DNA from: CAZLCK01 sp964558235
GTDB taxonomy: Bacteria > Actinomycetota > Coriobacteriia > Coriobacteriales > CADBOM01
NCBI GenBank assembly: GCA_964558235.1
Contig: CAZLCK010000018.1
Span: 1 to 27,373 of the forward strand
Direction of reading: 5' to 3'
Length of the DNA stretch: 27,373 bases
Shown: positions 14,395-22,320 of the stretch, piece after piece
Layout: every line of letters starts with the position of its first letter
Numbering within the stretch: the first letter of the stretch is position 1
Made by a program: the position numbers and the translations under genes
The notes under the pieces: model-generated
The model's database searches: none
Told to the model about the DNA's origin: nothing
The model's input: only the letters and a program-made list of their open reading frames with translations

Positions 14395-16998
14395 TTACTC
14401 CCCTCCTTCAGTTGAATCAGCACCGGTTTGATCGGTGTTAATTGGCTCTCTGGTCTCTAAGTCATAATGGATCCCAGTCGACTCATCCAATAGCGTGTTG
14501 GTTCCTGGATCAAATGCATATCCAGAATAAAGATCGTAATAGACTTGGGTCTCTGGATGAATCATCCAACCTGAAGATGGATCGTAGTATGTTCCAGCCT
14601 CTAAGTTCCAAGCAATATCTGTATCTGGGTCCCAATATAGTCCCTCAGGAACTTCAAATGAAGGCTGTGGATTATATGGAATAGGTTCGTAAGCAAGCTT
14701 TTGATCGCTTGGCATTACTGTCACGCCAGGCTCAGAAGAATTTCCTGGAATAGACCATTGAGTAGTAACTTGGTCACCAGGCTTGCACTTGTAGACCTTG
14801 CAAAGAAGTCCGCGATTTGCCCAGCTTCCGCCAATTGGGTCGCAGTCGCAATCGTCAACAGAGGTTAAAACGTTGACGTTAGACTCAAGACAGCCAAATG
14901 GATCCGATCCTTCAGGCCCGCGCTCTGGATACCACCAACCACGCTGCACATATATAACACGTGGGTCGACCGAAGCCTCAACATTTGCACGCTGACGAAT
15001 GCGCCCGCGCCTTGTCTCAATCCAACACCAATCTCCCTGTTCAATACCAAGCTCCTCGGCCTTTTCTGGATTGATTGTGAAATAGGGATCTGGTGAGATA
15101 AATCTGACCTCGGTGATGTTGAACTGCTCGGAGTGATGGAATGGCATAAATCCACCACCAGTAGTAAGAACTAGTGGATATTCCTCAGCAAGCTCTGGAT
15201 CGTCAATCTCGTTTTCTGGTGCACCAATGTAGGTTGGTAGAGCAGGGTATCCAAGCTGCTCAAGGATTGAAGACTTTAGCTCAACTTTGCCAGAACGAGT
15301 CGCAAATCCGTTTTGTCCATACTTATAGAAGGTCTGTGGTGGATAGAAGAAGCGATAGTTTTCTACAAACTCATCGTAACTATTAATTGGATATCCAATT
15401 GGATAGATGATGTAATAGAAGGCCTCTTCTTCATTTTCCCATGGCCACATCTCTTCTGGCTGACCACAAGCAAGTGCCAAAGCACGCCAGAATGTGTAAT
15501 CGGTATGACGATCATACATCGGCTGAATTGCACGCTGTGAGCAGATGAGAGAATCGGTAACACCGTAGTTGTTGTGCATAATTGGACGCTCAAGAGCGCT
15601 CGCTGCAGGCAAGATATAATCTGAGTAAAGCGCCGATGGAGTAATCCAGTAATCAACGGTTACCAAAAACTCAACGCGTTTTAGCGCCTCAAGGGTCATC
15701 TTTGAATCGCCGTAGCAGTTGATTGGGTTGGTAGCGTTGACGATAAGTGCACGGACTTGATAGGGATCACCAGTGATGATGGCTTTAAAGACGCTTGGTC
15801 CATGAGCCTCACACATCCACTCGGCTGTTGGAGCCTTGCCCCATTTTTCTCTAGCGATGTCGGCGATCATTTGATATCCAGGCCAAGAAGTTAGCTTAAA
15901 CTTGTCAGAACCGATCTGCTTAGCCTTCTGCTCCTCAGGAAGCCAATCATTTGCTTCCATCTCTTCGTCTGTAATATAGGCCATCGAAGGACCAGGCATA
16001 AGGTCTCCACCTGGGCAGTCAAGATTACCACAGATTGCACGAAGAATTGCGCGAGCATGCATGCCAGCACCAGCTGTACGTCCAAGCTGATCTGCTGTAC
16101 AACCCCACTGTATATTTCCCGGTGTGTTGGTTGCATACATACGAGCTGCCTTGCGGATTAACTCAGCGTCTAGCCAAGTAATCTCGCTTGCCCAACGAGC
16201 AGTGTATTGCTTTACATGAGTCTTTAACTCATCAAAACCGATGCACCAACTATCAACAAACTGCTTGTCATAGAGTCCCTCAAAGATGATGGTGTTGATC
16301 ATTGCGAGAGCCAAAGCAGTATCAGAACCTGGACGAAGTGGAAGCCAAAGATCTGCATGAGCTGCTGTCTCAGAATAGCGTGGATCAACAACGATGATCT
16401 TTAGACCCTGCTTCTTAAGATCGCTATAGCCTCTCATGCCTGGCATGTTAGAAGCGCCTGGGTTGCATCCCCACAAAATCAGGCAGCGACTAGAGCCAAG
16501 ATCTGTCTCAAATGGACTCCATCCACTAACTGCGGTTTCAACCATAAATGTTGGAATCCAGCACAGCAATGCATTGTGAAAACCATTGGGGCTACCGAAC
16601 ATATTCATGAATCGGCGACGCGCCCAGTCATCTGTACGAAGAGTTCCACCAGCAGTTGCAACAGCCTCTGCTCCAGACTCTTCCTTGATAGTGTTTAGAC
16701 GTTCAGCAATCTCGTTAATTGCTTGGTCATAAGGAATCTCAACCCACTTGTTTTCACCCTTCTTACCAGCTCTCTTTAGAGCATGGTTAACACGAGCGGG
16801 ATGATTGAGATGCTTTAGAGCGATGTTGCCGCGGCAGCAAAGCCCTCCTTGATTAGTCGGATGATCCGGATCACCTTCTATCTTGATGACCTTACCATCC
16901 TTGACGTAGGCAAGAACGCCGCAATTCTGATGACAGAAGTAGCAGCAAGACTTCTTGACCTCTACGCCAGGGGCGTGGATGTCGACAGTCTCGGTCAT
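14395..16998 (-). CDS. Molybdopterin oxidoreductase catalytic subunit with C-terminal OCRE-like octapeptide repeats (module A)
   Basis: 867 residues. The [4Fe-4S] motif is C19xxC22xxxC26...C54 (LCCRG). bis-MGD segments follow (LWGCNPGASN, VVVDPRYSETAAHADLWLPLRPGSD, WGCTADQLGR, VNATNPINCYGD, YILPAASALERP). Cys146 in LLCWIPTF lies at the expected Mo-ligand position. The C-terminal MGD domain is at about 606-735 (GWWYPERGPEG, SNVNVLT). Then, unlike normal family members, residues 788-851 form eight consecutive eight-residue units of the type YYDPxSGx. No Tat signal precedes Cys19, so the enzyme should be cytoplasmic and bound to the inner face of the membrane by NrfD. Transcribed first in an operon with the ferredoxin and NrfD genes. 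Relatives: acetylene hydratase, pyrogallol transhydroxylase, catechol dehydroxylases, polysulfide reductase. Substrate unknown. Confidence 0.92.
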   Translation of the reverse strand: MTETVDIHAPGVEVKKSCCYFCHQNCGVLAYVKDGKVIKIEGDPDHPTNQGGLCCRGNIALKHLNHPARVNHALKRAGKKGENKWVEIPYDQAINEIAERLNTIKEESGAEAVATAGGTLRTDDWARRRFMNMFGSPNGFHNALLCWIPTFMVETAVSGWSPFETDLGSSRCLILWGCNPGASNMPGMRGYSDLKKQGLKIIVVDPRYSETAAHADLWLPLRPGSDTALALAMINTIIFEGLYDKQFVDSWCIGFDELKTHVKQYTARWASEITWLDAELIRKAARMYATNTPGNIQWGCTADQLGRTAGAGMHARAILRAICGNLDCPGGDLMPGPSMAYITDEEMEANDWLPEEQKAKQIGSDKFKLTSWPGYQMIADIAREKWGKAPTAEWMCEAHGPSVFKAIITGDPYQVRALIVNATNPINCYGDSKMTLEALKRVEFLVTVDYWITPSALYSDYILPAASALERPIMHNNYGVTDSLICSQRAIQPMYDRHTDYTFWRALALACGQPEEMWPWENEEEAFYYIIYPIGYPINSYDEFVENYRFFYPPQTFYKYGQNGFATRSGKVELKSSILEQLGYPALPTYIGAPENEIDDPELAEEYPLVLTTGGGFMPFHHSEQFNITEVRFISPDPYFTINPEKAEELGIEQGDWCWIETRRGRIRQRANVEASVDPRVIYVQRGWWYPERGPEGSDPFGCLESNVNVLTSVDDCDCDPIGGSWANRGLLCKVYKCKPGDQVTTQWSIPGNSSEPGVTVMPSDQKLAYEPIPYNPQPSFEVPEGLYWDPDTDIAWNLEAGTYYDPSSGWMIHPETQVYYDLYSGYAFDPGTNTLLDESTGIHYDLETREPINTDQTGADSTEGGE
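14446..14637 (-). repeat. Eight OCRE-like aromatic octapeptides at the Mo enzyme C-terminus
   Basis: Residues 788-851 split cleanly into YWDPDTDI, AWNLEAGT, YYDPSSGW, MIHPETQV, YYDLYSGY, AFDPGTNT, LLDESTGI, HYDLETRE. The consensus is aromatic-aromatic-Asp-Pro/Leu-x-Ser/Thr-Gly-x. The DNA units are diverged, so this is an old protein-level repeat rather than a recent duplication. The pattern is that of the eukaryotic OCRE (octamer repeat) domain. Confidence 0.8.
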
Positions 16999-17030
16999 TT
17001 TCCCTCTTTCCTAAAACGTACAGCAAGTCC

Positions 17031-17070
17031 AACTGTAATAAGTTATTCGCCTCTTAATAACTTCACAGTT
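17031..17070. promoter_or_regulatory. Hairpin or operator immediately upstream of module A
   Basis: AACTGTAATAAGTTATT (17031-17047) and AATAACTTCACAGTT (17056-17070) pair over 14 positions with a two-base bulge and one mismatch, around an eight-base loop. On the minus strand it ends 32 bases before the ATG at 16998. It could be a 5' UTR structure, an operator or an overlapping promoter; no T run follows, so it is not a classical terminator. Confidence 0.5.
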
Positions 17071-17095
17071 AATGCCAATTTTTACCTGCAAAAAC

Positions 17096-17123
17096 TTTGG
17101 TTACATCTTGATTGGTAACCAAA
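17096..17123. promoter_or_regulatory. Candidate operator: 9-bp inverted repeat, 10-base spacer
   Basis: TTTGGTTAC and GTAACCAAA are perfectly complementary, with centres 19 bases apart (about two helical turns), as expected for a dimeric regulator on one DNA face. It lies about 100 bases upstream of the module A Mo enzyme start. The regulator is not in the window. Confidence 0.5.
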
Positions 17124-17339
17124 AATGTTTTGCCCAAGCTAAATATTGGAGCTTAAAACAAAGCACCCAAAAAGAATATTATATATCTGAATGCGTAAAA
17201 ATGCGTATTATGCGGCCTAAATCGCGACCCAAATCGGTCAAACGATGTACTGGGTGGCATTCGCGCTAGCTATTTAAAATATTGCGATATTTAATAGACG
17301 ACGTCAAATAGCAATTCTAGTATGTTTTGCCGTTATTTT

Positions 17340-17353
17340 TGTAGGATCTTACA
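17340..17353. repeat. TGTA-N6-TACA site, copy 1 (downstream of pit)
   Basis: TGTAGGATCTTACA, located 27 bases beyond the permease stop. It matches copy 2 at 18483-18496 in 13 of 14 bases. Confidence 0.5.
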
Positions 17354-17379
17354 AGGACATTTTTTGATAAATGGTCACG

Positions 17380-18429
17380 CTAGACAAGCAAGGCCGAAAA
17401 TACAAACGTTAAGATGTAAGCAATAATCCCACACCCAGGAAAGGTTAAAATCCAAGTCCAGATCATATCTGCAGCAAGACTCCACTTTACAGCGCGCAAA
17501 CGTTTTGCCGATCCCACTCCCATAATCGCAGTTGTTTTGGTGTGAGTTGTAGAGATAGGAAGACCTGTAACTGTCGAGATAAAAATAGCAATAGAGGCTG
17601 CAATTGTTGCGGAAAAGCCCTGCCATTTTTCGAGATGAACCATGTCCATTCCAACGCTTTTAATAATCTTTTTGCCGCCAATAGCTGTACCCAAACCCAT
17701 AGAAGCAGCACATAAAATCATGACCCACAGCGGAAAATCTAGCTCACTATCTGTATTTGCACCGACAGCTAAGGCAACTCCCATAACACAAACTGTCATA
17801 AACTTTTGGCCATCTTGTGCTCCATGCATAAATGCCAAAATCGCAGCGGAGATATCTTGCAATTTTCCAAAGGGTTTTTGTGAGCGTCTAAAATCTATAT
17901 TTCTACAGACTAATCCCAAAAACTTTGTGATAACCCAGCCTAAAGCAAATCCAATTCCAATACTTACAAATAGTCCATAGATAACCTTAACCCACTCATC
18001 CCAGTTAATTCCGCCAAGCCCGCCTTGAATCGCAATAGCAGCGCCAGTCAAGCCAGCAATTAATGAATGAGATTGGCTAGTCGGAAGTCCAAATAGCCAC
18101 GCTGCAGCACCCCAAACAATAACGGCAACCATCGCTGACATTAAAGCAATAAGTGCAGCTTTGCTATCACCACCAAAATCGACCATACCTAAGATGGTAT
18201 TAGCCACAGCAGTGGAAAACATCGTCATTATAAAGACGCCAAAGAAGTTAAATATCGCAGCCATGATTATGGCTTTACCGGGAGTCATGGAGCGCGTTGC
18301 AACACAGGTTGCAATTGCATTAGGCGCATCTGTTGCTCCATTTATAACAATTGTGCCAATAGATAACCCAATAATTACGAGCAAAATTGGATCAGAAAAA
18401 ATTGCTGGAAGCACAGATGCTAAATCCAT
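17380..18429 (-). CDS. pit: PiT-family inorganic phosphate (or sulfate) permease
   Basis: 349 residues, mostly hydrophobic, about ten membrane segments. The two PiT signature repeats are visible: NGATDAPNAIA at 30-40 (family form GxNDxxNAxx) and the inverted second copy around FMHGAQDGQKFM, plus LPTSQSHSL and LPISTTHTKTT in each half. PiT carriers import metal-phosphate with protons or sodium; CysP sulfate permeases share the fold and cannot be excluded. ATG 18429 has AGGAG five bases upstream. The usual DUF47/PhoU-like partner gene is not adjacent. It is monocistronic, flanked on both sides by the same TGTA-N6-TACA sequence, suggesting specific control. Confidence 0.9.
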   Translation of the reverse strand: MDLASVLPAIFSDPILLVIIGLSIGTIVINGATDAPNAIATCVATRSMTPGKAIIMAAIFNFFGVFIMTMFSTAVANTILGMVDFGGDSKAALIALMSAMVAVIVWGAAAWLFGLPTSQSHSLIAGLTGAAIAIQGGLGGINWDEWVKVIYGLFVSIGIGFALGWVITKFLGLVCRNIDFRRSQKPFGKLQDISAAILAFMHGAQDGQKFMTVCVMGVALAVGANTDSELDFPLWVMILCAASMGLGTAIGGKKIIKSVGMDMVHLEKWQGFSATIAASIAIFISTVTGLPISTTHTKTTAIMGVGSAKRLRAVKWSLAADMIWTWILTFPGCGIIAYILTFVFSALLV

Positions 18430-18482
18430 TGTTCTCCTGCCATAAAAAATAAGTACGTGAAATCACACTAGGTTTTTGGCCG

Positions 18483-18496
18483 TGTAGGATTTTACA
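18483..18496. promoter_or_regulatory. TGTA-N6-TACA site, copy 2 (upstream of pit)
   Basis: TGTAGGATTTTACA within a perfect GTGTA/TACAC dyad, 54 bases upstream of the permease ATG and between the divergent permease and alcohol dehydrogenase genes. Its position suits an operator for either gene. It nearly repeats copy 1 at 17340-17353. Confidence 0.5.
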
Positions 18497-18559
18497 CTGA
18501 TTTTAGATCAATTTGATTAGAAGTCGGAAAATATGCGCTGATTAGCTAAATTGTTATGA

Positions 18560-18587
18560 TTTAAAGCATGAAGGTTTAAAGCATGAA
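18560..18587. repeat. Direct repeat TTTAAAGCATGAA
   Basis: Identical 13-base units at 18560-18572 and 18575-18587, 15-base period, 41 bases before the alcohol dehydrogenase start. Probably a small slippage duplication; a repeated binding site is possible. Confidence 0.5.
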
Positions 18588-18627
18588 TTGCAAAATAAGA
18601 CAAAGGAAAGATCAAAGGAAAAGATAG

Positions 18628-19824
18628 ATGCAAAGTTTTATCTACAACACACCTACAAAAATAATTTTTGGAATCGACGCAGAAACTCACATTGCTGAAG
18701 AGCTTACAAGGCTAAAGGTAAAAAAGGTCTTATTGCACTACGGCAGCGACCGGATTAAGAACAATGGGCTTTTTAGCAAGGTTGTCGATCAGCTCGATAA
18801 AGCAGATATCGAATATATAGAGCTTGGTGGAGTTCAGCCCAATCCTAAGATCGAACTTGTTAGAGAAGGTGTTGAGCTTTGTAAACAAAACGATGTCGAT
18901 TTTATCCTGGCCATCGGTGGCGGCTCTGTAGTTGACTCCTCAAAAGCAATGGCAATCGGACTAGCTACAGGATTAGACCCATGGAAAGTCATTACAGATC
19001 ATATAGTTCCAAAGGATGAGTTTAAAATCGGTGTCGTTTTAACCATAGCAGCAGCAGGTTCGGAGATGTCTAGTTCTGTAGTTATTACAGATCCTGAGCG
19101 AAATCTCAAAAGAAGCACAAGTCTCGAGACGATTCGCCCAGCCATTGCGTTTATGAATCCTCAAAATACAGTTAGCGTCTCGCCATTTCAGACAGCGGCT
19201 GGTTCGGTCGATATCTTGATGCACACGATGGAGCGTTATCTAACAGATGAAGCTCCAACTCCTTTAACAGATGCGCTTGCAGAGGGCTTAGTGCGCTGTG
19301 TTATCGAGCAAACCAATAGGGTCTTAGCAAACCCTGAAGATATAGATGCTCGAGCAGAGATCATGTGGGCCTCCTCACTTTCGCATAATGGCCTTACAGG
19401 ATGTGGGCGTAGTATGACTTTTACTGCACATAAAATTGAGCATGACCTAAGCGGATTTAAAGATGAGATAACACATGGAGCTGGTTTAGCCGTAGTATTC
19501 CCAGCATGGTGCGAATACGAGAGAAAAAGAAGAATAGAACGCTTCTACACCTGGGCAAAAAATATGTGGGGTGTTGACAAAGATGGGCTCTGTGCTGGAG
19601 ATGAAGAGAAAATGGATGAGGCAATCCTTGAAGGAATACAGACTATGAAGGAAACATTTAAGTCATGGAATATGCCTCAAAATCTAGATGATTTAGGAAT
19701 AAAACCGGCCGACTACGACACAGTAATTGCACTTACAACTGAGAATAATACTAGGCAAATTCCATCCTTTGGACGTTTTATAGGGGCAGACGAGATACGT
19801 GAGATCTATTCATTAATGGAATAG
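18628..19824 (+). CDS. Iron-containing alcohol dehydrogenase (BdhA/YqhD type)
   Basis: 398 residues, the normal length for group III (iron-dependent) alcohol dehydrogenases. The nucleotide-binding GGGSVVDSSK is at 97-106, and IAAAGSEMSSS at 140-150. The metal site is complete: Asp195, His199, His268 and His283, matching the D/H/H/H pattern of E. coli YqhD. Such enzymes reduce aldehydes or butanal to alcohols with NAD(P)H in the cytoplasm during fermentation or aldehyde detoxification. ATG 18628 is preceded by AAAGGAAAAG. It is divergent from the permease gene and followed, after 230 bases, by the penicillin-binding protein gene, which seems unrelated. Confidence 0.93.
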   Translation: MQSFIYNTPTKIIFGIDAETHIAEELTRLKVKKVLLHYGSDRIKNNGLFSKVVDQLDKADIEYIELGGVQPNPKIELVREGVELCKQNDVDFILAIGGGSVVDSSKAMAIGLATGLDPWKVITDHIVPKDEFKIGVVLTIAAAGSEMSSSVVITDPERNLKRSTSLETIRPAIAFMNPQNTVSVSPFQTAAGSVDILMHTMERYLTDEAPTPLTDALAEGLVRCVIEQTNRVLANPEDIDARAEIMWASSLSHNGLTGCGRSMTFTAHKIEHDLSGFKDEITHGAGLAVVFPAWCEYERKRRIERFYTWAKNMWGVDKDGLCAGDEEKMDEAILEGIQTMKETFKSWNMPQNLDDLGIKPADYDTVIALTTENNTRQIPSFGRFIGADEIREIYSLME

Positions 19825-19860
19825 TGGCCTTACCTTAAAATTTCAAATTGGTCAGTTTGT

Positions 19861-19866
19861 TATAAT
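19861..19866 (+). promoter_or_regulatory. Candidate -10 box upstream of the PBP gene
   Basis: A consensus TATAAT lies about 190 bases upstream of the penicillin-binding protein start. No good -35 hexamer is present at 16-18 bases. Between it and the gene a perfect inverted repeat, GCGCATA-GGCA-TATGCGC (20018-20035), sits 22 bases before the ATG in the presumed leader. Confidence 0.3.
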
Positions 19867-20057
19867 CGAGAGCGGCTTTGCTTGTAGTTTTTATTTTTTG
19901 CATGAAAATTTTCGGCATGGCTGCATGCGAGATCTATTCGTAGGCTTGTTTTGAGATACACATCTCATGCTTAAAAACTTAGTGCAAACTTTGTTCGTCG
20001 GGCAGACGGGTAAAAATGCGCATAGGCATATGCGCGCGTTTGGTTCAGGAGAGAGAT

Positions 20058-22172
20058 ATGTCTTCTATCTCGCGCAGGCACACTCGTAGAGAACACTCCA
20101 AAGGGTTTAGAGTTTTTATCGGTGTGCTTATCTCGTTTCTAGCTATTTTGGCTATTGGGGCCTCAGCTGGACTTGCTATTGTAACCAGCTGGTTGCAAGA
20201 CCTTCCGGATGTTTCGGAGATAGCTTCTTATAGTGAAATTAGTACTACGAAAGTCTATGCATCTGATCAAACAACACTCTTGGCCGAATTTTATACCGAA
20301 GATCGCGAACCTGTTACATCCGAGGAAATTAGTTCGTATCTCAAAGATGCAACAGTTGCCGTTGAGGACGAACGCTTTTATGAACATGACGGTGTTGATC
20401 TTCTAGGTATCATCAGAGCGCTCTTTGTTAATATCAGCTCTGGCGACACCGAAGAGGGTGCATCGACGATAACGATGCAACTTGTGCGAAACACTCTTTT
20501 GATCGATGAGATGACCGATATCTCACTGCAAAGAAAAGTTCGCGAAGCATGGTTAGCATTACAAGTAGAGCAACTATATAGCAAAGATGAGATATTAACC
20601 ATGTATCTCAACACCATCAACTATGGTGATGGTGCATATGGTGTTCAGTCAGCTGCTCAACACTATTTCAGTAAAGATGTATCTGAGCTTACATTGGCAG
20701 AGGCCGCGTTAATTGCTGGAATTCCGCAATCTCCAACATACAATAATCCAAAGAATTACCCAGAAAATGCACTCGCACGACGCAATGTTGTTTTAGCTAG
20801 AATGCTTGCTAACGACATGATCACGCAAGAAGAATATGATGCCGCTGTTGCTGAAGATCTAAATTTAAACCCAGCAGCCGAAACCAGTAGCGATGGCATC
20901 TATTTGTATCCATATTACACAAGCTGGGTACGCAGCCTTTTACTTGAAGAATACACTGTCGACCAGGTTTATACTGGCGGACTAACTGTCTACACAACAC
21001 TGGATGTCGATAAACAAGAAGCCGCTGAAGCTGCATGTTATGCCAAGTTAGAGACTCTCGATGACGACGTTGATATATCGTTAACATCCATTGATCCAAG
21101 TAATGGATATGTTGTTGCGCTGTTTGGTGGTCGTGACTATTACACGGATCAGTTTAATCTAGCTACACAAGCAAGTAGACAAGCTGGATCGTGCTTTAAA
21201 ACATTTACGCTTGTAACCGCAATCGAACAGGGTATTAGCCCAAGTACATCGATCAGTTGTACATCGCCCGTAACGATCGATGGTTGGACGGTAGAAAACT
21301 ATGGCGGAGCTAGTTATTCAATACGATCCATTCAAGCTGCCACCCAAATTTCATCCAACACGGCCTATGCTCGCCTTGTAGCAGAGGTAGGAGCAGCAAA
21401 TGTTGTTGAGACCGCAAACAGGATGGGAATCACTAGCGAGCTAGAAGCTGTTCCTTCGATTACATTGGGCACGCAAGGAGTGAATACCTTGCAGATGGCC
21501 TCTGCTTATGCAACGCTTGCAGCTGATGGTGTGTACTACGAACCAAGATTTATCACCACTGTTTTGGATAAGGATGGCAATGTTTTATATGATGTCACAA
21601 CAGAACTAGAAGGTGTTCAGGTTCTTACTCCAGAAGTTGCATACGCTACGACTAAGGTTTTACAGTCTGTAGTAACTAGCGGAACTGCCACATCAGCAAG
21701 ACTTTCCAATCAGGTGTCGGCAGGCAAGACTGGAACTTCTCAAAACTATCGTGACTCTATGTATTGCGGATACACCCCACAGCTTTCAACATCTATTTGG
21801 ATTGGAGCTAGAGAAGAGCGTTATGTTGCAGACAATTTGGGAGGATCAAATTGTTGTCCTGTTTGGAAAGAATATATGGAAGCAGCTCTAGAAGGAGTGC
21901 CTTCGGAGGACTTCACAGTAGCAGATGATCCACCATACACCAACGAAACAAATACCGATCTAACCTCTGATGGATTCACCGAAGAAGAGGAGGAAGAGGA
22001 GGAAGAGGAAGAAGAGGAGGCAACAGAGCCTGATCAATCGACCGATTCATCGACTACAACCGACGGAAGTGAATCCGGGAGTGAAGGTGACTCTGGAAGT
22101 AGCTCTGGTTCTAGCAGTGAAGGCGGAACTGGGAGCGGAAGTACCAGCTCGGAATCTTCGGGCGGAGGTTGA
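20058..22172 (+). CDS. Class A penicillin-binding protein (PBP1A-like transglycosylase/transpeptidase)
   Basis: 704 residues from ATG 20058, chosen for the AGGAGAGAG directly upstream; the longer reading from 20016 has none. A basic N-terminus and one membrane helix (about 19-43) place the rest outside the cell. The GT51 transglycosylase domain shows EDERFYEHDGVD (catalytic Glu103) and STITMQLVRN (about 136-145). The transpeptidase domain has S378-C-F-K381 (nucleophile Ser378, in RQAGSCFK where RQPGSxFK is usual), S432-S-N434 and K557-T-G559. It polymerises and cross-links peptidoglycan. The tail carries an unbroken run of Glu (DNA about 21982-22019) followed by a Ser/Gly/Thr-rich stretch to the stop, a disordered extracellular extension found in various lengths in Gram-positive PBPs. 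Confidence 0.94.
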   Translation: MSSISRRHTRREHSKGFRVFIGVLISFLAILAIGASAGLAIVTSWLQDLPDVSEIASYSEISTTKVYASDQTTLLAEFYTEDREPVTSEEISSYLKDATVAVEDERFYEHDGVDLLGIIRALFVNISSGDTEEGASTITMQLVRNTLLIDEMTDISLQRKVREAWLALQVEQLYSKDEILTMYLNTINYGDGAYGVQSAAQHYFSKDVSELTLAEAALIAGIPQSPTYNNPKNYPENALARRNVVLARMLANDMITQEEYDAAVAEDLNLNPAAETSSDGIYLYPYYTSWVRSLLLEEYTVDQVYTGGLTVYTTLDVDKQEAAEAACYAKLETLDDDVDISLTSIDPSNGYVVALFGGRDYYTDQFNLATQASRQAGSCFKTFTLVTAIEQGISPSTSISCTSPVTIDGWTVENYGGASYSIRSIQAATQISSNTAYARLVAEVGAANVVETANRMGITSELEAVPSITLGTQGVNTLQMASAYATLAADGVYYEPRFITTVLDKDGNVLYDVTTELEGVQVLTPEVAYATTKVLQSVVTSGTATSARLSNQVSAGKTGTSQNYRDSMYCGYTPQLSTSIWIGAREERYVADNLGGSNCCPVWKEYMEAALEGVPSEDFTVADDPPYTNETNTDLTSDGFTEEEEEEEEEEEEEATEPDQSTDSSTTTDGSESGSEGDSGSSSGSSSEGGTGSGSTSSESSGGG

Positions 22173-22320
22173 CAATAGTTAGCCATGAATAGTTAGGAGT
22201 AGTCAGCCGCGGCCATTGTGGCTATCCTCCACTTTTATGAGGCTCAAAGTCTCTGATCCGGATAGGAGATAACGTAGGAGATGACAGCGGCTAAATAACG
22301 GCGGCTAGATCTATAAAACT
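22173..22320. other. Convergent intergenic region
   Basis: 148 bases between the PBP stop and the glmM stop. It has several GCGGCTA/TAGCC-like fragments and one weak stem (AGCCGC/GTGGCT, about 22208-22226) but no T tract, so I do not call a terminator. Confidence 0.4.

Larger units (their letters stand above)
16999..17379. promoter_or_regulatory. 381-bp intergenic region upstream of module A, with three dyads
   Basis: No convincing gene. It holds: (1) a long imperfect hairpin with arms 17031-17047 and 17056-17070 (AACTGT...AAGTTATT and complement), 33 bases before the Mo enzyme start; (2) a perfect 9-bp inverted repeat TTTGGTTAC (17096-17104) and GTAACCAAA (17115-17123) with a 10-base spacer; (3) AAATAT-TGCG-ATATTT at 17277-17292; (4) TGTAGGATCTTACA at 17340-17353. 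A TATAAT-like sequence on the minus strand (17178-17183) is a possible -10 but lacks a clear -35. Confidence 0.55.

Noticed and set aside
14395..16998. Selenocysteine at the Mo site of either Mo enzyme
   Set aside because: Both enzymes read through without an in-frame TGA, and an ordinary Cys occupies the expected ligand position.
17072..17269. A 65-codon plus-strand frame in the intergenic region upstream of module A
   Set aside because: No ribosome site, no family-like composition, and it overlaps the candidate operators; chance frame in AT-rich DNA.
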